From the NCBI GenBank assembly GCA_000499405.2, contig HG738137.1:15204233-15268232 (forward strand): a stretch of DNA of 64,000 nt, given 5' to 3'. The notes beneath the pieces were generated by a model that worked only from the letters and a program-made list of their open reading frames with translations, did no database searches and was not told where the DNA came from. The position numbers were made by a program, and so were the translations under genes. Source of the DNA: Onchocerca volvulus (lineage: Eukaryota > Nematoda > Chromadorea > Rhabditida > Onchocercidae). The first letter of the stretch is position 1; the number at the start of each line of letters is the position of its first letter. Positions 36,076-51,000 of the stretch are shown here, one piece after another.

Positions 36076-37790
36076 AATAATAACAAAATTTAAGCTTCAT
36101 TGAATGAAGTTATTGTCCCGATCATATTAAAGTAAATTGATGAGATGAAAATTTAAAAAAGTTGCAGCAAAATTTTAGAAATGCATCAGAGCAAATTTCT
36201 CATCGAACAAGAAATCCAATGAGAAATTGAAATCTTTTCTTGTTCCTTTTTGTTTTTTCTTTTTTTTATCTATTAACTTTTTAACATTCTTTTTCAATGT
36301 CCTATCTGATTTTGATTGCTAATTTTTTCATCAATTTTTCATTCAATTTTATATTATTAATTTCCTCCTTCAATTTATTATCCGATTTTTGATATTAAAA
36401 AAAAAAAAAAAAAAAAAAAATGAAAAAAGAAAAAGCCCGGTTAGAAAATTTAGGACAAATATGTTAAAAGTTAGGAAAAATATTGATCAACTCTAATGAA
36501 TTGTGATTCCATTTATTTAATAATTTTTTGCTTTCTTTCAATTTCAGTATTAAGTTTACTCATATTTACAATAAAATATACGTACGTATAATACGTTTGC
36601 ATCCTAATTTATCCATATATATATACACTCATATATTATACAGTATACTTCAAATCTAAGTACAGGTAAAATATACATTTAGATATATGCATATGAAATA
36701 TATACGTCTGCGAATACAGTAAGTAAAGTAAATAAAGAATACGGTAAACATCTATACAGTAAAAAGATATAAATTATACAATACGGTAAAATAAAAACCC
36801 ATTCAGAACTATCCATTTGTTATTGAAGCGTGTTTTGTTTTTAACAATCATCCATAAAATGTCCATAAAAGATGACAAAATTGGGACAAAAGAAGAAATT
36901 ATCAACTGTATCACCGATCATTAATTTTTCCTTTCCAAAATTTCTTTATTTGTTTGTAAACACATTCAGATATTTATTCATTTATTTAGCTAATTTATCC
37001 ATTTTTTTATTTGTTCATTCATTTATTACTCATTTCATAATTTTAACACCTTTAACTTTTTAAAATTATTTATTTTAATTAGAATTTTCGATTATGCGCA
37101 TATTTACTCATTTATTTAATCCATCTAAAATCTATCAAAATTTCCTTTTTTTTTTTGTTTCATTTGAAAAATTATTAGATAATAATTTCCTTCTTTTATC
37201 TTTAATCATTTTATTAATTGTTTATACAAATATTGCCAACATTCTCTCATTTCCTATCATCATCCTTTGTTGTGTTTCCTTTTCGAAGAGAAAACTGGTC
37301 CGAACAAGTTTTACAGAATTGGTTTCAGATTATTCATATCATAATCAGATATGATAAAAATTTTCGATGCAAGTCATTGATAAGTCCAGTTTTATTCGAT
37401 TACTTCAATTATATGTCATAATTAATTAAGTTCAAAATATTCTTTCAATAATTCTTTTGACAATAGCTTTTTTCTTCTCTTCATACTTTCGTCATTTTAA
37501 ACAATTAATTTATTACTCAAAATATATTAAATTTATCAAATTCATTTTAATATAGTTACCTTATTTGCATACTCATTTCATTTGTTCATCTATAACTTTT
37601 AATTTCTTAATTATTTATAATTTTTCCTTAATTTTAATTTATGTAATGGAAATATGAATAATATTTTGTTGTTGTAATATCAATTCTCGAGTAATAATTC
37701 GTTTTTTTTTTTGATAATTATATACATTTTTATATTTATTCGTTTATTCTATATCGATCGAGTAAGTTTTTTTTTTCGTTTTTTAAGGGG
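36076..37790. other. Intergenic, upstream of the Gln-rich protein gene
   Basis: Contains a purine/pyrimidine-alternating stretch rich in TATAC/ATACG (36570-36780) and a poly(A) run at 36396-36420. Short frames such as the one at 36859 (MSIKDDKIGTKEEIINCITD) have no linked exon. No promoter was identified with confidence. Confidence 0.35.
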
Positions 37791-40700
37791 ATGGATTTTT
37801 GCGGATTTTATTTATTTGCTTTATTATGCACTTCAATATGCATATTAAGTGATTCACTGAAAGTAAGTACTTATTTTAATTCATAAATTATTCAATTTAT
37901 ATTTAAATATAAATAAAATTTAATAAATGAATTTTCTCAATTCAATGATTCAAATATTGAATTTATTATGATTTACAAGTATGAGTAATTTATTACTTGT
38001 AATCAACATCAGCGAAAATTGATTATGACATTCAAATCATTTTTGAAAATTTAGATTCCAAATAACTAATAAAAATAGCAAATGAATTGTAAATCAATAT
38101 TTATTTATGTATTTTTATTTTTATTTTTCAATTTTTTCCTATTTTACAGCTACCTGGACCAGGTGATTGGATTGCGATAACGAAAATATTAAATCTACCA
38201 TACAGTCCATATTTTTTTCCGGAAATACCACTTTTGATAGCTCCCAAAAGAACGAAACTTTTCGGTTTACCACCTTTATTCATTAATCCAATAGGTAAAT
38301 CTTTCTATTACATTCAATACGATCTGAAAACTTTCTAACAAAAGAAGAGGAAGCGGGAAAAATTTGAATTTAAAAAAAATAATTAAATAAAGAAAAATAC
38401 ATTAAAAAAATAATAAATGATTGATAGATTTAAGATAAACAAGATGATAAAAAAACATATACAAATAAAACAAAACATAAATATTAAACATTTTTTCATT
38501 TAACAAAATTATGAAGAAAGAAAAAAAAGTTAAAATATATGCTATCAATGACATTTGATGGAATTGTAAAAATTTTTTACAAAAATAAAAAAGCAATGAT
38601 TAATTTATTTTTCTTGGAAATTTCGAAAGAAAAAAAGAAAGTTGAAATGAAAAATAATTGTAGAGCATTTTGAATTTTATGGCAAAAAAATTTTTTTTTG
38701 AAAAAAAGAAAACTTTGTCGATAAAAAAGTAATATGTAACAAAATTTTTAGCAAGTTTTGTTGTAAAATTATGCATATAATCAAAAAAGAAAAAAAATTG
38801 TACAATTATTACTTTAAGTTTCGAATAGTTTGAGCCAAGAGAGATTAAGATTTCGATTTATCGATTAAGTGCATTTAAAATTCGTATAAGCCATGTTGAA
38901 TTAATATTATTATTCGAAGAATAAAAATATGCAACAATATTTATTGTAGTAAAAAATGAATTAAACCTTTTGATATTTTGAATGCCAAAAGATTAAAATA
39001 AAGATTGCTTAAAATTTTTCGTAATAATTTAAAATTTTAAAATTTTAACTGATAACGTTTGATAAAATGTATTGAATTACGCAAATATAGATCAGCAATA
39101 ATACAAATAATTTAATCGCAGTAATAGATAGGTTTATTTTAAAAGAATAAAAGAGGAAATTGGCTAAAAAAAGAAATGCCTAAAAATTATTCCGAACATT
39201 GCAGAAAATATTGAGCATTCTTGAAAGTTAGAAAAAACCTTGCAACTTGGATTTGTTTCATAGGTTTTTTTTTTTTTAATTTAAAACTTCAACATTCCAA
39301 TTTTCTTCACGAATTTAATAAGTTAAGTAAAATGTGGCAGCCAGAATTGAATTGGTAATAGAACAAATAATTTTGGTGAATTTTTTTAAAATTTAAATTG
39401 ATGAAATTACTTTTTTCTTTTTTAGATGATAAATAAGCGTATTTTACTATTTACTTTATCTCTATCTCAGCCTACGAGAAAGTTGAAAAAAATGATGGTG
39501 ATGATGATGATAAATATCGAATCTTCCGAAAGATTTTATGCTCAAACATTAAATTCGTTAAATTTCGATGAATGAAAAAATTACAGTAAAATTGAGGAAG
39601 AAAACTTAAAATTTGTATGAATTACGTAGTAATTTCTTCATTACATCTAATGATCGTAATTGATAATAAAATTAGGTTGATTAAAAAAAAATTGGTTCGA
39701 ATTATTAAGATTTTAAATTAAAAATAAAGTTGAGAAGCAAAGAACTGATGATAATTTCAAGAGGTAAATAGTCTAAAGAAATTACATAACAATCAAATAA
39801 ATAGAATTTGTTTTTAAAAAAAAAAAATTTCGCCAAAGACTGTTAAGGTTGTATTATGCAACATATCAAAGTAATTTCTTTTCTTCCTCTCATAATTAAG
39901 AAATTTAAATTTTTATTTATATCAAAAAAAAATTTTAATTTAGGCATTACAACAACACAACCAACACATTTATCAAATCGTACAACAATTGATCCATTGT
40001 TAAAATTACTTACCTCACCATTATTTACACTGCCACCACCACCAAAAATTGATAACTATGGTTCGTTTTCTTTTCATATTTAAAATTTTGCAATTTTGCA
40101 TAGAATTTTAAAAAAAAGAAAAAAAAAGATCGATAAATAAACATTTTGATAAGCTAATAGCTAATTTATTTCATGTGAAAATATAATAGAAACTTTTAGG
40201 TCGATTTTAAAATTAATCACTGACATATTGTATTCCGATTGATTTCTTTTTTTTTTTTTTTTTCTTTTTCTTTTGCTAAATTATAATTACGATAATAGAA
40301 AAAAAATTCTCAATTTTAAATTTATCACGTTTTTTTTCAAATTAAAAATTTGTAAAATTTTTTTTTTTTAACAATAAAATATAAATTATTTCTTATTCAA
40401 AAGGTATCAATACAATACCAGAATTACCACCACAACATGAATCAATTTATGAGGGAATGTTTGCACCAGATGGTAGTTTAATTAAGAAAAAGAATGATAC
40501 GGAAAAAAATGCAAAACGCATTGAAATAAGTAAGGTAAAATTTTAACAAAATTATCATATTTTGTATTTTAATGTTAAGTGACAATCAATTTACCACTTT
40601 TTTTAGATTGATGATCGAAATGGATCGGAAGGAAACGAGGAAAATTTACGTGATATACGTGCTGCTGATGGTCCATTAATTAATGATGATTATGATTCAT

Positions 40701-43700
40701 ATCCTGTAAGTTTCAAATTGTTTTTTTTTGAAATAGAAAAAGAACCATAAATTTTTGATAATCATTACAAAAGTTCACTTTGATAATTTATTTTCATAAT
40801 TGTTATAGAAGTCAAATTATACCATCATAAATATGTATAAATATAAGATAAAACTATGATCTATACATATACTGATATTGTTATCATTTACCTGTTAATA
40901 ATGATAAATGTGATAATGCTAATCGTTATCAAATACTGTCAATGTTTTGCATGTACATTAACGGATAACTTGTTGTAAAAGTAAAAATAATTTTTAGTAT
41001 CATAAAATCATCTTAATTTATCAAAATGAATATATTTGCGTATGTAAACATTGCTGATAATTATCTTTCTTATCATATAATCAATAGATTAACAGATGAT
41101 AATGCATATACAATAATTTATCATTCTTATCATACAATTATGACAAAATATGCAAAAAAAAAAAACAAAAATCAAGAAATTTTTACAAATTTGCAATAAT
41201 GCATTATAAATTAATATCAGCAATACGTAAGTCGCTGATAAATCGTTTATTCATGCATATCATTAATCAATTCAATAATGATACAATTTTTCTTCATTTT
41301 TTTTTCATTGTCATTTCTAAAATTTAATTAATTGCATGATTTTAGGATGAAAACAATGTCAGGAATCGTGAAGAAAGTAAAATTGAAGCTAATTTCTTGC
41401 GTAGAAATATGCATGACAATAGGAACAATGCAAAATTGCAATCAACTGAGCTTATTGATAATGATGATAATAATGTACAGTAAAAAGTTTAACTTTTTCT
41501 ATCTAAAAATTTTATGATAACTCTACAAAATATAGACATAATTGAATTGTTATCAATTTTTTCTTTTTCAGATAATCACTTCATCATTATCCAACTTATT
41601 TCCATCTAATAATGTTGAAACAGCAATTACTGCCACAGGTAAGTTTACTAATTAACTTGATAATTTCAGACTTTTAAAATATTTTTTCTACTTTTAGTAT
41701 ATTTACTTTAAAGTAAATTAATTTCAATTGTATGATACTAACCATTTTCTTTTCCAATTATGAATTGAATTTTGATCCTTTACTTCTATTCCAATATTTC
41801 CATCAGTATTTTATTGCTAATAAGTTATTTTTACTTTAAGTAATTATTGATTTATTTATATTAAATTTCCCGACTAATTCTTTCCAAATTTTTTAATTCT
41901 TAGGAGCAATTAAACCAAAACTAAAATCATCAACGGCTACTCGACTGCGAGTTTTAATTACCGATGAAAAAGATACATCTGCTGAAAAATATGAAAATTT
42001 CGATCTCGGTAGACTTTTTGCTCCTTTTTCCTTTGATCCATCTTTGCTCTCATTTTCATCCTTCGGAGAAGAGACAAACTTTAAAAAATTCGAAAAAACA
42101 TAAAATTAAAGAAAAATTTGTTAAAAAGCGCGAAAATAAATGAATGGTATAATATGCAATTTTGTTGAAAGTTAAAAAATTTTTCATCGGAAAAAAAAGG
42201 ACAGTGAATTAAATTATCGAAATCATATAAATTGCATGAGATAGCAGAAGAAAATTAATCATTTGTCAAGCAGTTTAATCAAAATTTATAAATAATGCAA
42301 ATTTTGTTGTAGCATCTAAAACGGAAGATGGAAAACCACACAGAATTTTCCCGCGATCCGATCAATCATCGGTGCAAGTAAATCCATCAATTGAGCAAAT
42401 TTTGGAAAATGAAAATATTGTTGAGTTATCAGCATGGCAAAAAATTAATAGCCGAAGTTTGCATCGAACAACAATTCATCCGAATGTTCATTTTATCGTT
42501 CGTGATGGTGAAATTGATCGTAGTGAAGTTGCATCTTCGATAAAGTTTAAAACGGCACCACGTGCAAATTTTTTGCCAAAAAAAAAAGATGAATTTGCAT
42601 TGGAAGAGCATGAAAGTGCACAAGATTTGATCAATTTAGCGCAAAAATTGCAGCCGAAGAATTTAATTTTTGACGGACAACATGAAAAGGTATATTTCAT
42701 TTAAAATATAAATAAAACGCAATAGTGTAACCACTATTATCGCACCCGAAATTAACCGAAGAGATGATAATGAACAATAAGTGTACGTTAACAGTAAAAT
42801 TGATTCTTTCAAAATTCGATGAATTTGATTAATTATCATTTATTTATGCAGTTACTAATAATTCACTATTACAGCTTCAACAACAACAACAACAACAACA
42901 AAAACAACAACAACAACTACTACAATACCAGCAACAACCACAACAACAATATAAACAATCGATTTTATTTGTCAATTTTTACAAAATAGATTCAAATATT
43001 TCTCGTATTTTCATTAATGTTTAAATTGTTATTCTTATACAGACGAGAAAAAAAGCAATTTTTTGGAAATTTTTTTTTTTCAAATGTTTATATTATTTTA
43101 GAATAATTCAAAAGTACATGCACAACCTACTTTGGTAGCTCCAGCAAAAAAATATTACAATTGGAATAATCAATATCAATCCGATCGACAATTTCCTCTA
43201 TATCAACGTAAACAACAACAACAACAACAAACTCCTTATTATCAACTTCAACAACAATCTCCTCAATATCATCCTCAACAACTATTTCAATATTATCCAC
43301 AACAACAGCAACAATCATCTAATTATCAATTTCAACAACCTGTTCAACAGCATCTTCAACAACAACAACAACAACAACTATTGTTCACACGTGATCCTCA
43401 GGATAAAGCTTATCTTCGTGAAGTAGAAGAATATGATCATTTGTTGGAACAGAAACATGTAGTAACTGAAATATTGGTTTAATTAATTTCCGAAATAAGT
43501 GTAAAGATATGGAGTAGAAAAATGAAGTGAAAAAGGTCAAAAATTAATTCATTCTAGCTTAAAAAAGATCAGAAATCAAATTTTTTAAAAAGTAAAAAAT
43601 CAATTTCAAGTCAAAAATTAATTCTATCATAGTAATACTCAGTAATTCTTAGAATTAACTAAAAGACATAACTAATTGCTTTACACTTTGGCCTTTTGCC

Positions 43701-45259
43701 TTACTTTTTTCCATTTTAAATAACGACTTACTTTTCCTTAATTTTTTGATTATAGCAAATTTAAAGAATTTATTCAGGCGGAAGTTAGAATACCACAAAA
43801 TTATCAACCACTTCAAATGCAACAACAGCAACAGCATCCAGTGGTATAATAGTTGTTTCATAAATTTATATTTTTTAATTTAGACTTCGAAATTTTTAAC
43901 TTAAAAATTTAAATTTGTATTTTATACGTCGAATATTTCATCAATTGTTTTAAATCAGATAAGAAAAAATAATGCTATTCTAATGAAGACAAAATTTAAA
44001 AAGAAAAAAATTGAATTTTTCATTTTTTAAAATTTGTAATTTTAAAAAGATTATAAAATTCATTACTATTCTCTTCCTTATTTTTCTTTTTTTTTTTTTT
44101 TTTAAAGCAATTTTATCAACAACGAGCATATGCAGCTGATATTTACAATGGAAATGGAACATTGAATGGATTACAAGAATTGAATTCTCATTTTCAGGTA
44201 AATAATTTTGATTATTTCAATTAATTAATTTTTAGGAATCATGTGTATTTTGAGATAATCTGACAAATAGAACATACGAATTTCCATCATATATTTCAAT
44301 ATCCCGATATGAGTTGATACAAAAATATCCTGCAATTTTATATTTCTTTGACTGATAAAAAAATTCACTTCTTTTCACTTGTTTTTCATTCCATTTATTT
44401 ATTTACTTATTTATTTTTTTCATTTTGTTTTGCATAAACCATTTATTATAAATTTTTAAGAGATGGGTCATGAATTCTTGGAAATTAGAATTCTTTTCTT
44501 CTTTTTTCAATTTTTTGGAAATTAAAATTGTAATTTATTCTTATTTATTAGCCATATGATAGTAATACATTGAATGAAACGAAATTAGCAGATAAAAAAA
44601 CTACTTTTTATGATTTGAAATATTTTTCTTTCCATTTTAAAAATTGAATTTCATTTTATTTAATTTTAAGGTACCAACTGCACAGCATCTACAGCAAAAT
44701 ATTCCGTATCATTCGATCCATACACCAACAACATTGTTTTCTGTAAATCCGACACATTTAGGATATCATATGCAACAACAACAACAACAACAACAGCAGT
44801 GGGAAGAACAATTTTCACAACGGAACCGCTCAGGTTTCAAATTTTATCTAGTTTTTTCTCATTTAAATCACTTCTGTTAAGGCTAAAGGATTGAAAAAGA
44901 CGAAAAAAAAAAAAAATTTACTGAATGCGTTGGTTTGCTATTAAATAGGATATTTTTAAAATGAAAAAGTAAACTTTGAATAAAATTTAACCAAAATTTG
45001 TGCTTAATTACTTCTTTCCCAATTAAATAATAGTTGATACCGAACAAAATGGCTGAAAAAAAAAAAAAAAAAGAAAAGAAGAAACTATCAAAAATAAATA
45101 ACTACGATGAAGTATGATTTAATTTTATTTATTTTGAAAGGACAACAACCTCAGACAACAACTTCAAATCCTTTTTCATCATTAGCGGAACCGTTTACTT
45201 TCGATCTTAACAAATTATCACAGAGTATTTTTGGTGAAATTTTTGGCACCAGACATTAG
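37791..45259 (+). CDS. Secreted Gln-rich protein of unknown function, 14 exons
   Basis: Exons: 37791-37862, 38150-38294, 39944-40060, 40404-40534, 40607-40705, 41346-41474, 41572-41638, 41904-42008, 42313-42689, 43102-43458 (or to 43476), 43778-43843, 44108-44197, 44671-44833, 45141-45259. Every junction has GT/AG and consistent phase, giving about 678 residues with no lesion. The N-terminus is a signal peptide (MDFCGFYLFALLCTSICILS). It is followed by a Pro/Leu-rich part (LPYSPYFFPEIPLL, LPPPPKIDNYG), a charged Asn/Asp-rich middle (DENNVRNREESK), an exon-9 block (IVELSAWQKINSRSLHRTTI) and a C-terminal third full of Gln and Tyr. The end reads FTFDLNKLSQSIFGEIFG. There are almost no Cys after the signal. 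I recognise no domain. A secreted, disordered, possibly matrix or cuticle-associated protein is an inference. Confidence 0.82.
42877..42955 (+). repeat. (CAA)n tract in intron 9 of the Gln-rich gene, possible alternative terminal exon
   Basis: TTACAG precedes CTT(CAA)7, which is in the same phase as the end of exon 9, so splicing here would add a short Gln then Thr-rich tail and reach TAA at about 42952. No donor lies before that stop. Either it is an intronic microsatellite left by an old exon or an alternative 3' end; the constitutive model skips it. Confidence 0.45.
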
Positions 45260-48017
45260 GTATATTTTTGAATTAATAATTTCATTTCCATTTATAATTT
45301 AATCAACAGATAATTTTTCTTTTTTTTGGTTCCTGAATTGCAAATAATTTTTTCCATTAGGACAAATTTTATTGCTGATTTATAAAAAAATAAGCATTGT
45401 TAAATAGTGATAAGTAATGATTAAATATTATCAAGCGTAAACAAGGTTGATGAAAATACTCTTTCGAATTATTCTATTTCTTCAAAAATGATTTTTATTT
45501 TATAAATTGTTAATTTGCAGAAGTTAAATTCGCAATATTTTTAGGAAACATATTTAGAAAAATAAATTGTATATCTGATACTACCAAATAATTGAAAACA
45601 GAAAATTGAAAAATTATGTACCAACTAATCAGTAAATGACAGTTATAAAATTAAGGAATATTTAAATTAAGTAAATGCAATTTTTTCAAAATTTTTGCAT
45701 ATATTTTAATTATTTTTTTCAGGAATTGGAAGTGGATTGGAATAATCTATCAACATTTGTTTATTTATCGTTAAGCTTTATTGATGTTTCGTTTGCAATG
45801 AGATAAAAAGTTGTTGTGAATTAATTTTATGATCACTACAGTTATTATAATTTTAAAACTAATAGCAATTAAAATCTTTAATTTGATTTAATCAATTACA
45901 TTCTATTCTATCGGAATTTAAGATATTCATCGAATGATTACACGAAAATTAAGAAGCAGATTTTTTTGAAAACAAAAAAATTGTATTTTCAAAATAAAAG
46001 TCAAAATTTTCAACTCAAACTATGAAAGCAAATAAGTATTTAGCCAGAAAAATAAACATCTGATTGGTTTACGTTTGACACAAAATTTTCAACCATGTTT
46101 TGTTTTGTAAAATTTGAAAAGAAACGAGGAACATTTACAAAATGTTTATCAGTAAATATCAGCTAATCTTTACTGTATTCTTTTTTTATTACTATTCTGG
46201 TGAATATATCGAATGTTAAACTTTTTAATTAATCTTGTCATCTATTATTGTCATCCTAAATTGTTAAAAGAATTAGAATTATAAGAGTTTTATTCATTTC
46301 AATCATTTATTTACTCCATTTGACAGCATAATTATAAAAGTAACAATGATTTTAATAATTTAAAATGCTTATCACCAATTTTTTTCTCTATCAGAAAAAT
46401 TTTAATAATAATAATATTTAGTTTATCCTTTGAGAAAATTTGGAAAAAAAATGAAAGAAAAACGGTATGTTAAATTTATTATTTTATATAATCAAAATGA
46501 TAACTTTGAAAAGAAAAAAATTTTACACCTTTTCCAGAATTTCTAGGGAAATTATTTTGTTTTCCGAAAAATATAATTGAATTCTTCCTTTGAATAATTT
46601 AACAAATTTTAATTATTAATTTCATACAACAGCTATTTTTAGCACTTATAATCAAGAATCATTTTTATTTTTATTTGCTTGAAAACTAATTTTTTTAGAA
46701 AACAGAAGTGAGAAAAGAGACGTAAATTACAGTCAATTAAAAATTTGATTAAGTTAGTTAATCAAATTAGAAACAATTTAATTAGTTGTCTGAATTGTTG
46801 GCAAAAAGAATCACTTTGTTTTCTTAAATGAGATAAAATTACACTTATAATAGAAATTTTAATATGTATTAATTTGCATAAATTGATAGTAGGTCAGAAT
46901 GTCATATCAAGCTGTCTTAGATTTGGCAAAACTTCATTTAATAATATAAAATTGAAATGCAAATGCAGTTTGCTACAAAATATGCCTCTTGTTAGAATGC
47001 AAATATTGCAGTTTAAATAACTTTTTCAAATAAATTTCAATGATTTTTTCCAAATTAATTTCCATACATTTTGAGGAATAATCATTTTACATACCAGATA
47101 TATTGGATAAATCTACCAGAAACACTTGTCATATGAAAAAATTATTAAATAAATAGAATATAGGGTATCAAATAGTTAATTAAATTAACTTTTTTCAAGG
47201 AATAAGAAAAATTGCACTAGACAAAATTTGTTGAAATTTATAAAATTAAAATTAAAAATAAGAAGGATTATGAGCACAAAAGTTTTTTTTAGAGAAATAT
47301 ATTTCTTATTCGAAATTAATGTAAATGTGGTTGATTTTTTCATAACAAAAATTTTAATTTTATGCAAAAGCTTATTTCTAAAATTCTTTTTATTGCTAAA
47401 TAATCTTAAAAAGTTTAAGAAAATGATACTTCAGGCATTTTTCAGTAAATGTTTGAGCGTGTTCGACGGTTGGATTGTGCTTCTTGTCAAATTTAATTGT
47501 AAGAGTGTAAAATTGAATGTTTCTTGGTTATTTTAAATTTTGATTTTTAATTTTTGTTGAAATATATGAATCTCATTGGCTAAATGTAAATTTATTTTAG
47601 TTTAACCGGAATTTTATCTTTAAATCTCATAAAAACAGTAGAATTTAATTTACTTGAAATTAAGATAATGTAACGAAATTTTATATAATCATTTTAAACT
47701 TCAGGAATTATAGTTTTCATGAGTCAAAAGATGTGAAAAAATAAATACAATGAATTTTCACAATCAAATTTCACTTATCTTTTTAAATCAAAAATGATTT
47801 CATTTAAATTTTGCTAAAAAAAAAAAGTTTCCCATTTTAAAATACTTCTACACAATTATTTTCAATTTTTTTCCTGCTTTATTTAAACATACAAATTCTC
47901 ACACATTTTCTGGAAGATAGAAAATTGCAATTAAAACCATTAAGTCAAAGTGTTCAAATTCATATCAGATTTTATATCACATCTTTCAATTAGTTTTATC
48001 ATATTCTTCCTTTTTCA
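45260..48017. other. 3' flank of the Gln-rich gene and spacer
   Basis: GTATAT follows the stop codon of the Gln-rich gene directly, and TTTTTTTCAG at 45713-45722 precedes an open segment (ELEVDWNNLSTFVYLS..., to about 45806), so a 3' UTR intron is possible. The rest is AT-rich. The 102-codon frame at 47228-47536 (+) is Lys/Phe/Leu-rich and unsupported. Confidence 0.35.
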
Positions 48018-48091
48018 GCTTTCATTTGTAAATTTGTTTGCCAGTAATAAATATCTGTTCAAAATAGGCAATATTTTAGTTAAAATCATCA

Positions 48092-51000
48092 ATGGCGGAA
48101 AATTTCTACGTGGAAGCTTTAGTGTTGATGATACTTACCTATGCAATTCTGATCATTATCATTTTACGTATTGCACTTATGCTTTGCCAGTTCACATTCA
48201 AAAGTGAAACTGATCAGATGAAACGGGCCGCGGTATATGAATTAAAATTTTATTGAAAAAATTTCAAATTTTATATTTAGAAAATCATATTTTGTAGTAA
48301 TTTCAGAAAAATGAATAAAATCTGCTAAACAACAGCTTAAATTAATATTTAATAGAGTTTAAAATGGATTAAAATTTTTGTAATATTGAATGATACGAAA
48401 GTAAACAATCATTATTTATCAATATTTCCCATACAGTAGCTTAAATTTGTATTTTAAGTATAATGATATTTATAGTAGTCTAAAAATAATAACTTATAAT
48501 GAATCCGGAAATAACTTAAAAGTAAGTCATGATCGATTACTTAAATTACTTCAGCAGCTTAACTGATAACAAAACTTTATCTTTGAATTTTATGAATCAA
48601 AAGAACACTTAGATCATTTCCTTTTTTTTCTAATTGACTTTTGTTGAATAGTAATTTAAATTTGCTTTTAAATAAACTGTTAAAGAATAAAATCTAATCA
48701 TTTTGCTGGTTTCTATCGAGAATGCTAATGCTATACTTTTCGTATAAAATATTACATATTTGTCATTTTTGGATAAAATTATTGATAAAAAATGTTGAAA
48801 TTTATATTATTTCATCTGAAATATTTTCCAACTTCAGAAAAAACAATCTTCATCGCTTCAAAATGTGATAATTGTAAAATCAAATGAAAATGAAAAAAAT
48901 TCGAATCGAAATCACTCATTATGTGCTTGCAAAAAATATCATGAATATTCTGAAAGACCAGTAAAGTAATCATATAAAAACAGTACTATTATTATTGTCA
49001 TTGTTATTACAAATTATTAAAATGAGAACAAATTTTTTGATTTTTTTTATTTTCTAGAATATCACAATTATAATTAATTATAGGAATGACAACTTACCCA
49101 TTCCTGCAAAGCATCAAATAATTTCGGCTGGTTTATCTGAAGAAAACAGATATCATCATCCTGTTGCCAAACAAGGTAAAACAATTTCAAAATATCTTAA
49201 TCTGATAATAAAAAACCAAAATTCAATCTAAAATTAGTAAAATAGTCATTGTTTTAATATCAAATTACTCATAACTTAATTTCATAATAATTCAAGAACG
49301 AAAAAATAGAAATTTGCAAAAAGAGATATCAGTGAAGAAAGTTATAATTTTTGCCTGAACATTATATTTTAAGCTCAATTTTACTGAAAATTGGATTCTT
49401 AAGAAGCACAAAAAATAATATACCAAATCATCGTGAAATGGTGGACAGAGAATTCTTCTAATGAATCGTTCCGTAGTTGGAGACTAATATTACTTAATTT
49501 ACATACAAAAAAAAAATTTGAGAAATAAAAATAAGACTACTTTCATTGTAGAATTTTGGAATGAGGGAAATAAATTTGCAGACTGTCCAAGCGGATCGAA
49601 ATTCGACGTGACACAATCTAAATTTATTACTCCTTCAAGCGTATCATCAGGCGTAACACAATCCGAACAGGAACGAATAAATGATGGTGAATGCATGTGA
49701 ATTATTTTGATAATAAGTTATGAAATAATATTAATTATTATCCATTATTTTCAGGTCCAATTACTTATAACTGATCTTACCATGAGAAGAAATATAGATA
49801 AATACTTATAGCATAGAATAAACAAATGGATGAAAATATATTATAAATTACAATATCACTAAAATTTATCTGTTGAGAAAAAAATGATCATTCTCTAAAT
49901 TCTAATGTATTTTGAATTTCAAATTCCATTCGAAAAAAAAAGAACTAAAAAGATTATGAGACAATGAAAAAAAAGCAAAGGAACAAGTCCTAGAATTGGA
50001 TGAAACAATTTCGATTTTAAGTTTTGATTGATTAAAAATAGTATTTAAAATGTATTTTCCAATAAATTCCATTTTTTTACATTTCAAGATGATTCATTTT
50101 GGCGACAATCATTTCAAGAAGAAAGTGAGCTAAGTAAAGAAAGTACAACAATACCGCATACATCAGCTTATGGAATGCGAAAAATTGGCAAAAAAACTTA
50201 CATTGAGTAAGAAAAAAAATATTTTCATCAAAAATTATTTCATACTTCATTTTTTTTAATTTGAAATTACAAATAATGTACTTATAATAATTTTTAAAAT
50301 AAATGGTAGGACAGGAAATCTACAGTAATTGAGCAAAGTAATTTTGTAATGAATAATAATGATATTAATTAATAATAAATGACGAGTAATACGTAAAAAT
50401 AGAGAAAGCATGAAAAATAAAAATAGTAAAACAAATTATCTTAATTACTCATAGATTCATAATTACGATTTAGTAATCAAGCAGTAAATATACCAGATTA
50501 CAGCAGCCAACTAAAATATTAGGTCAAGTATGCCAAATGACATATTGTTTAGCTACAAACTTTTAAAATAGTCAAAAATATAATAAAGTATTTTTAAAAT
50601 TTTTTCGGATCAATATCAATTTTTTCCATATAAAATTTTGAATTTTTAAAAATATGGTTATTATTACTATTTAATTGTTCATTACGATACTTCTGATGTC
50701 AGCGAAATATATACGATTAAAATTTGGAATATTTAAAAACTATCCATTGTGGACTATTTTTATCATATTCTAATGTATTACATTTGAAAAATTTAAAAAT
50801 TAATTCACTTTGTAATTAGAAAATTTGCTACGGTCAAATTCGCAATTCACTTTCCGGTTAATTCCAAAATATAATTTAATTTCAGTGATACAAACATTGG
50901 CTCACCAAGATCTAAAGCATTAGAGGAAAAATCATACGAATATATCGAGTATGTCATATATTGCGTCAAATCTGCATATATAAAAATGGGAAAAAATTGA

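Noticed and set aside
43127..43318. - strand Val/Glu/Asp-rich ORF
   Set aside because: It is antisense to the CAA-rich exon 10 of the Gln-rich gene.
47228..47536. 102-codon + strand ORF
   Set aside because: Phe/Lys/Leu/Ile composition expected of random AT-rich DNA, and no upstream acceptor. The last 33 codons after CTTCAG look slightly better but stand alone.
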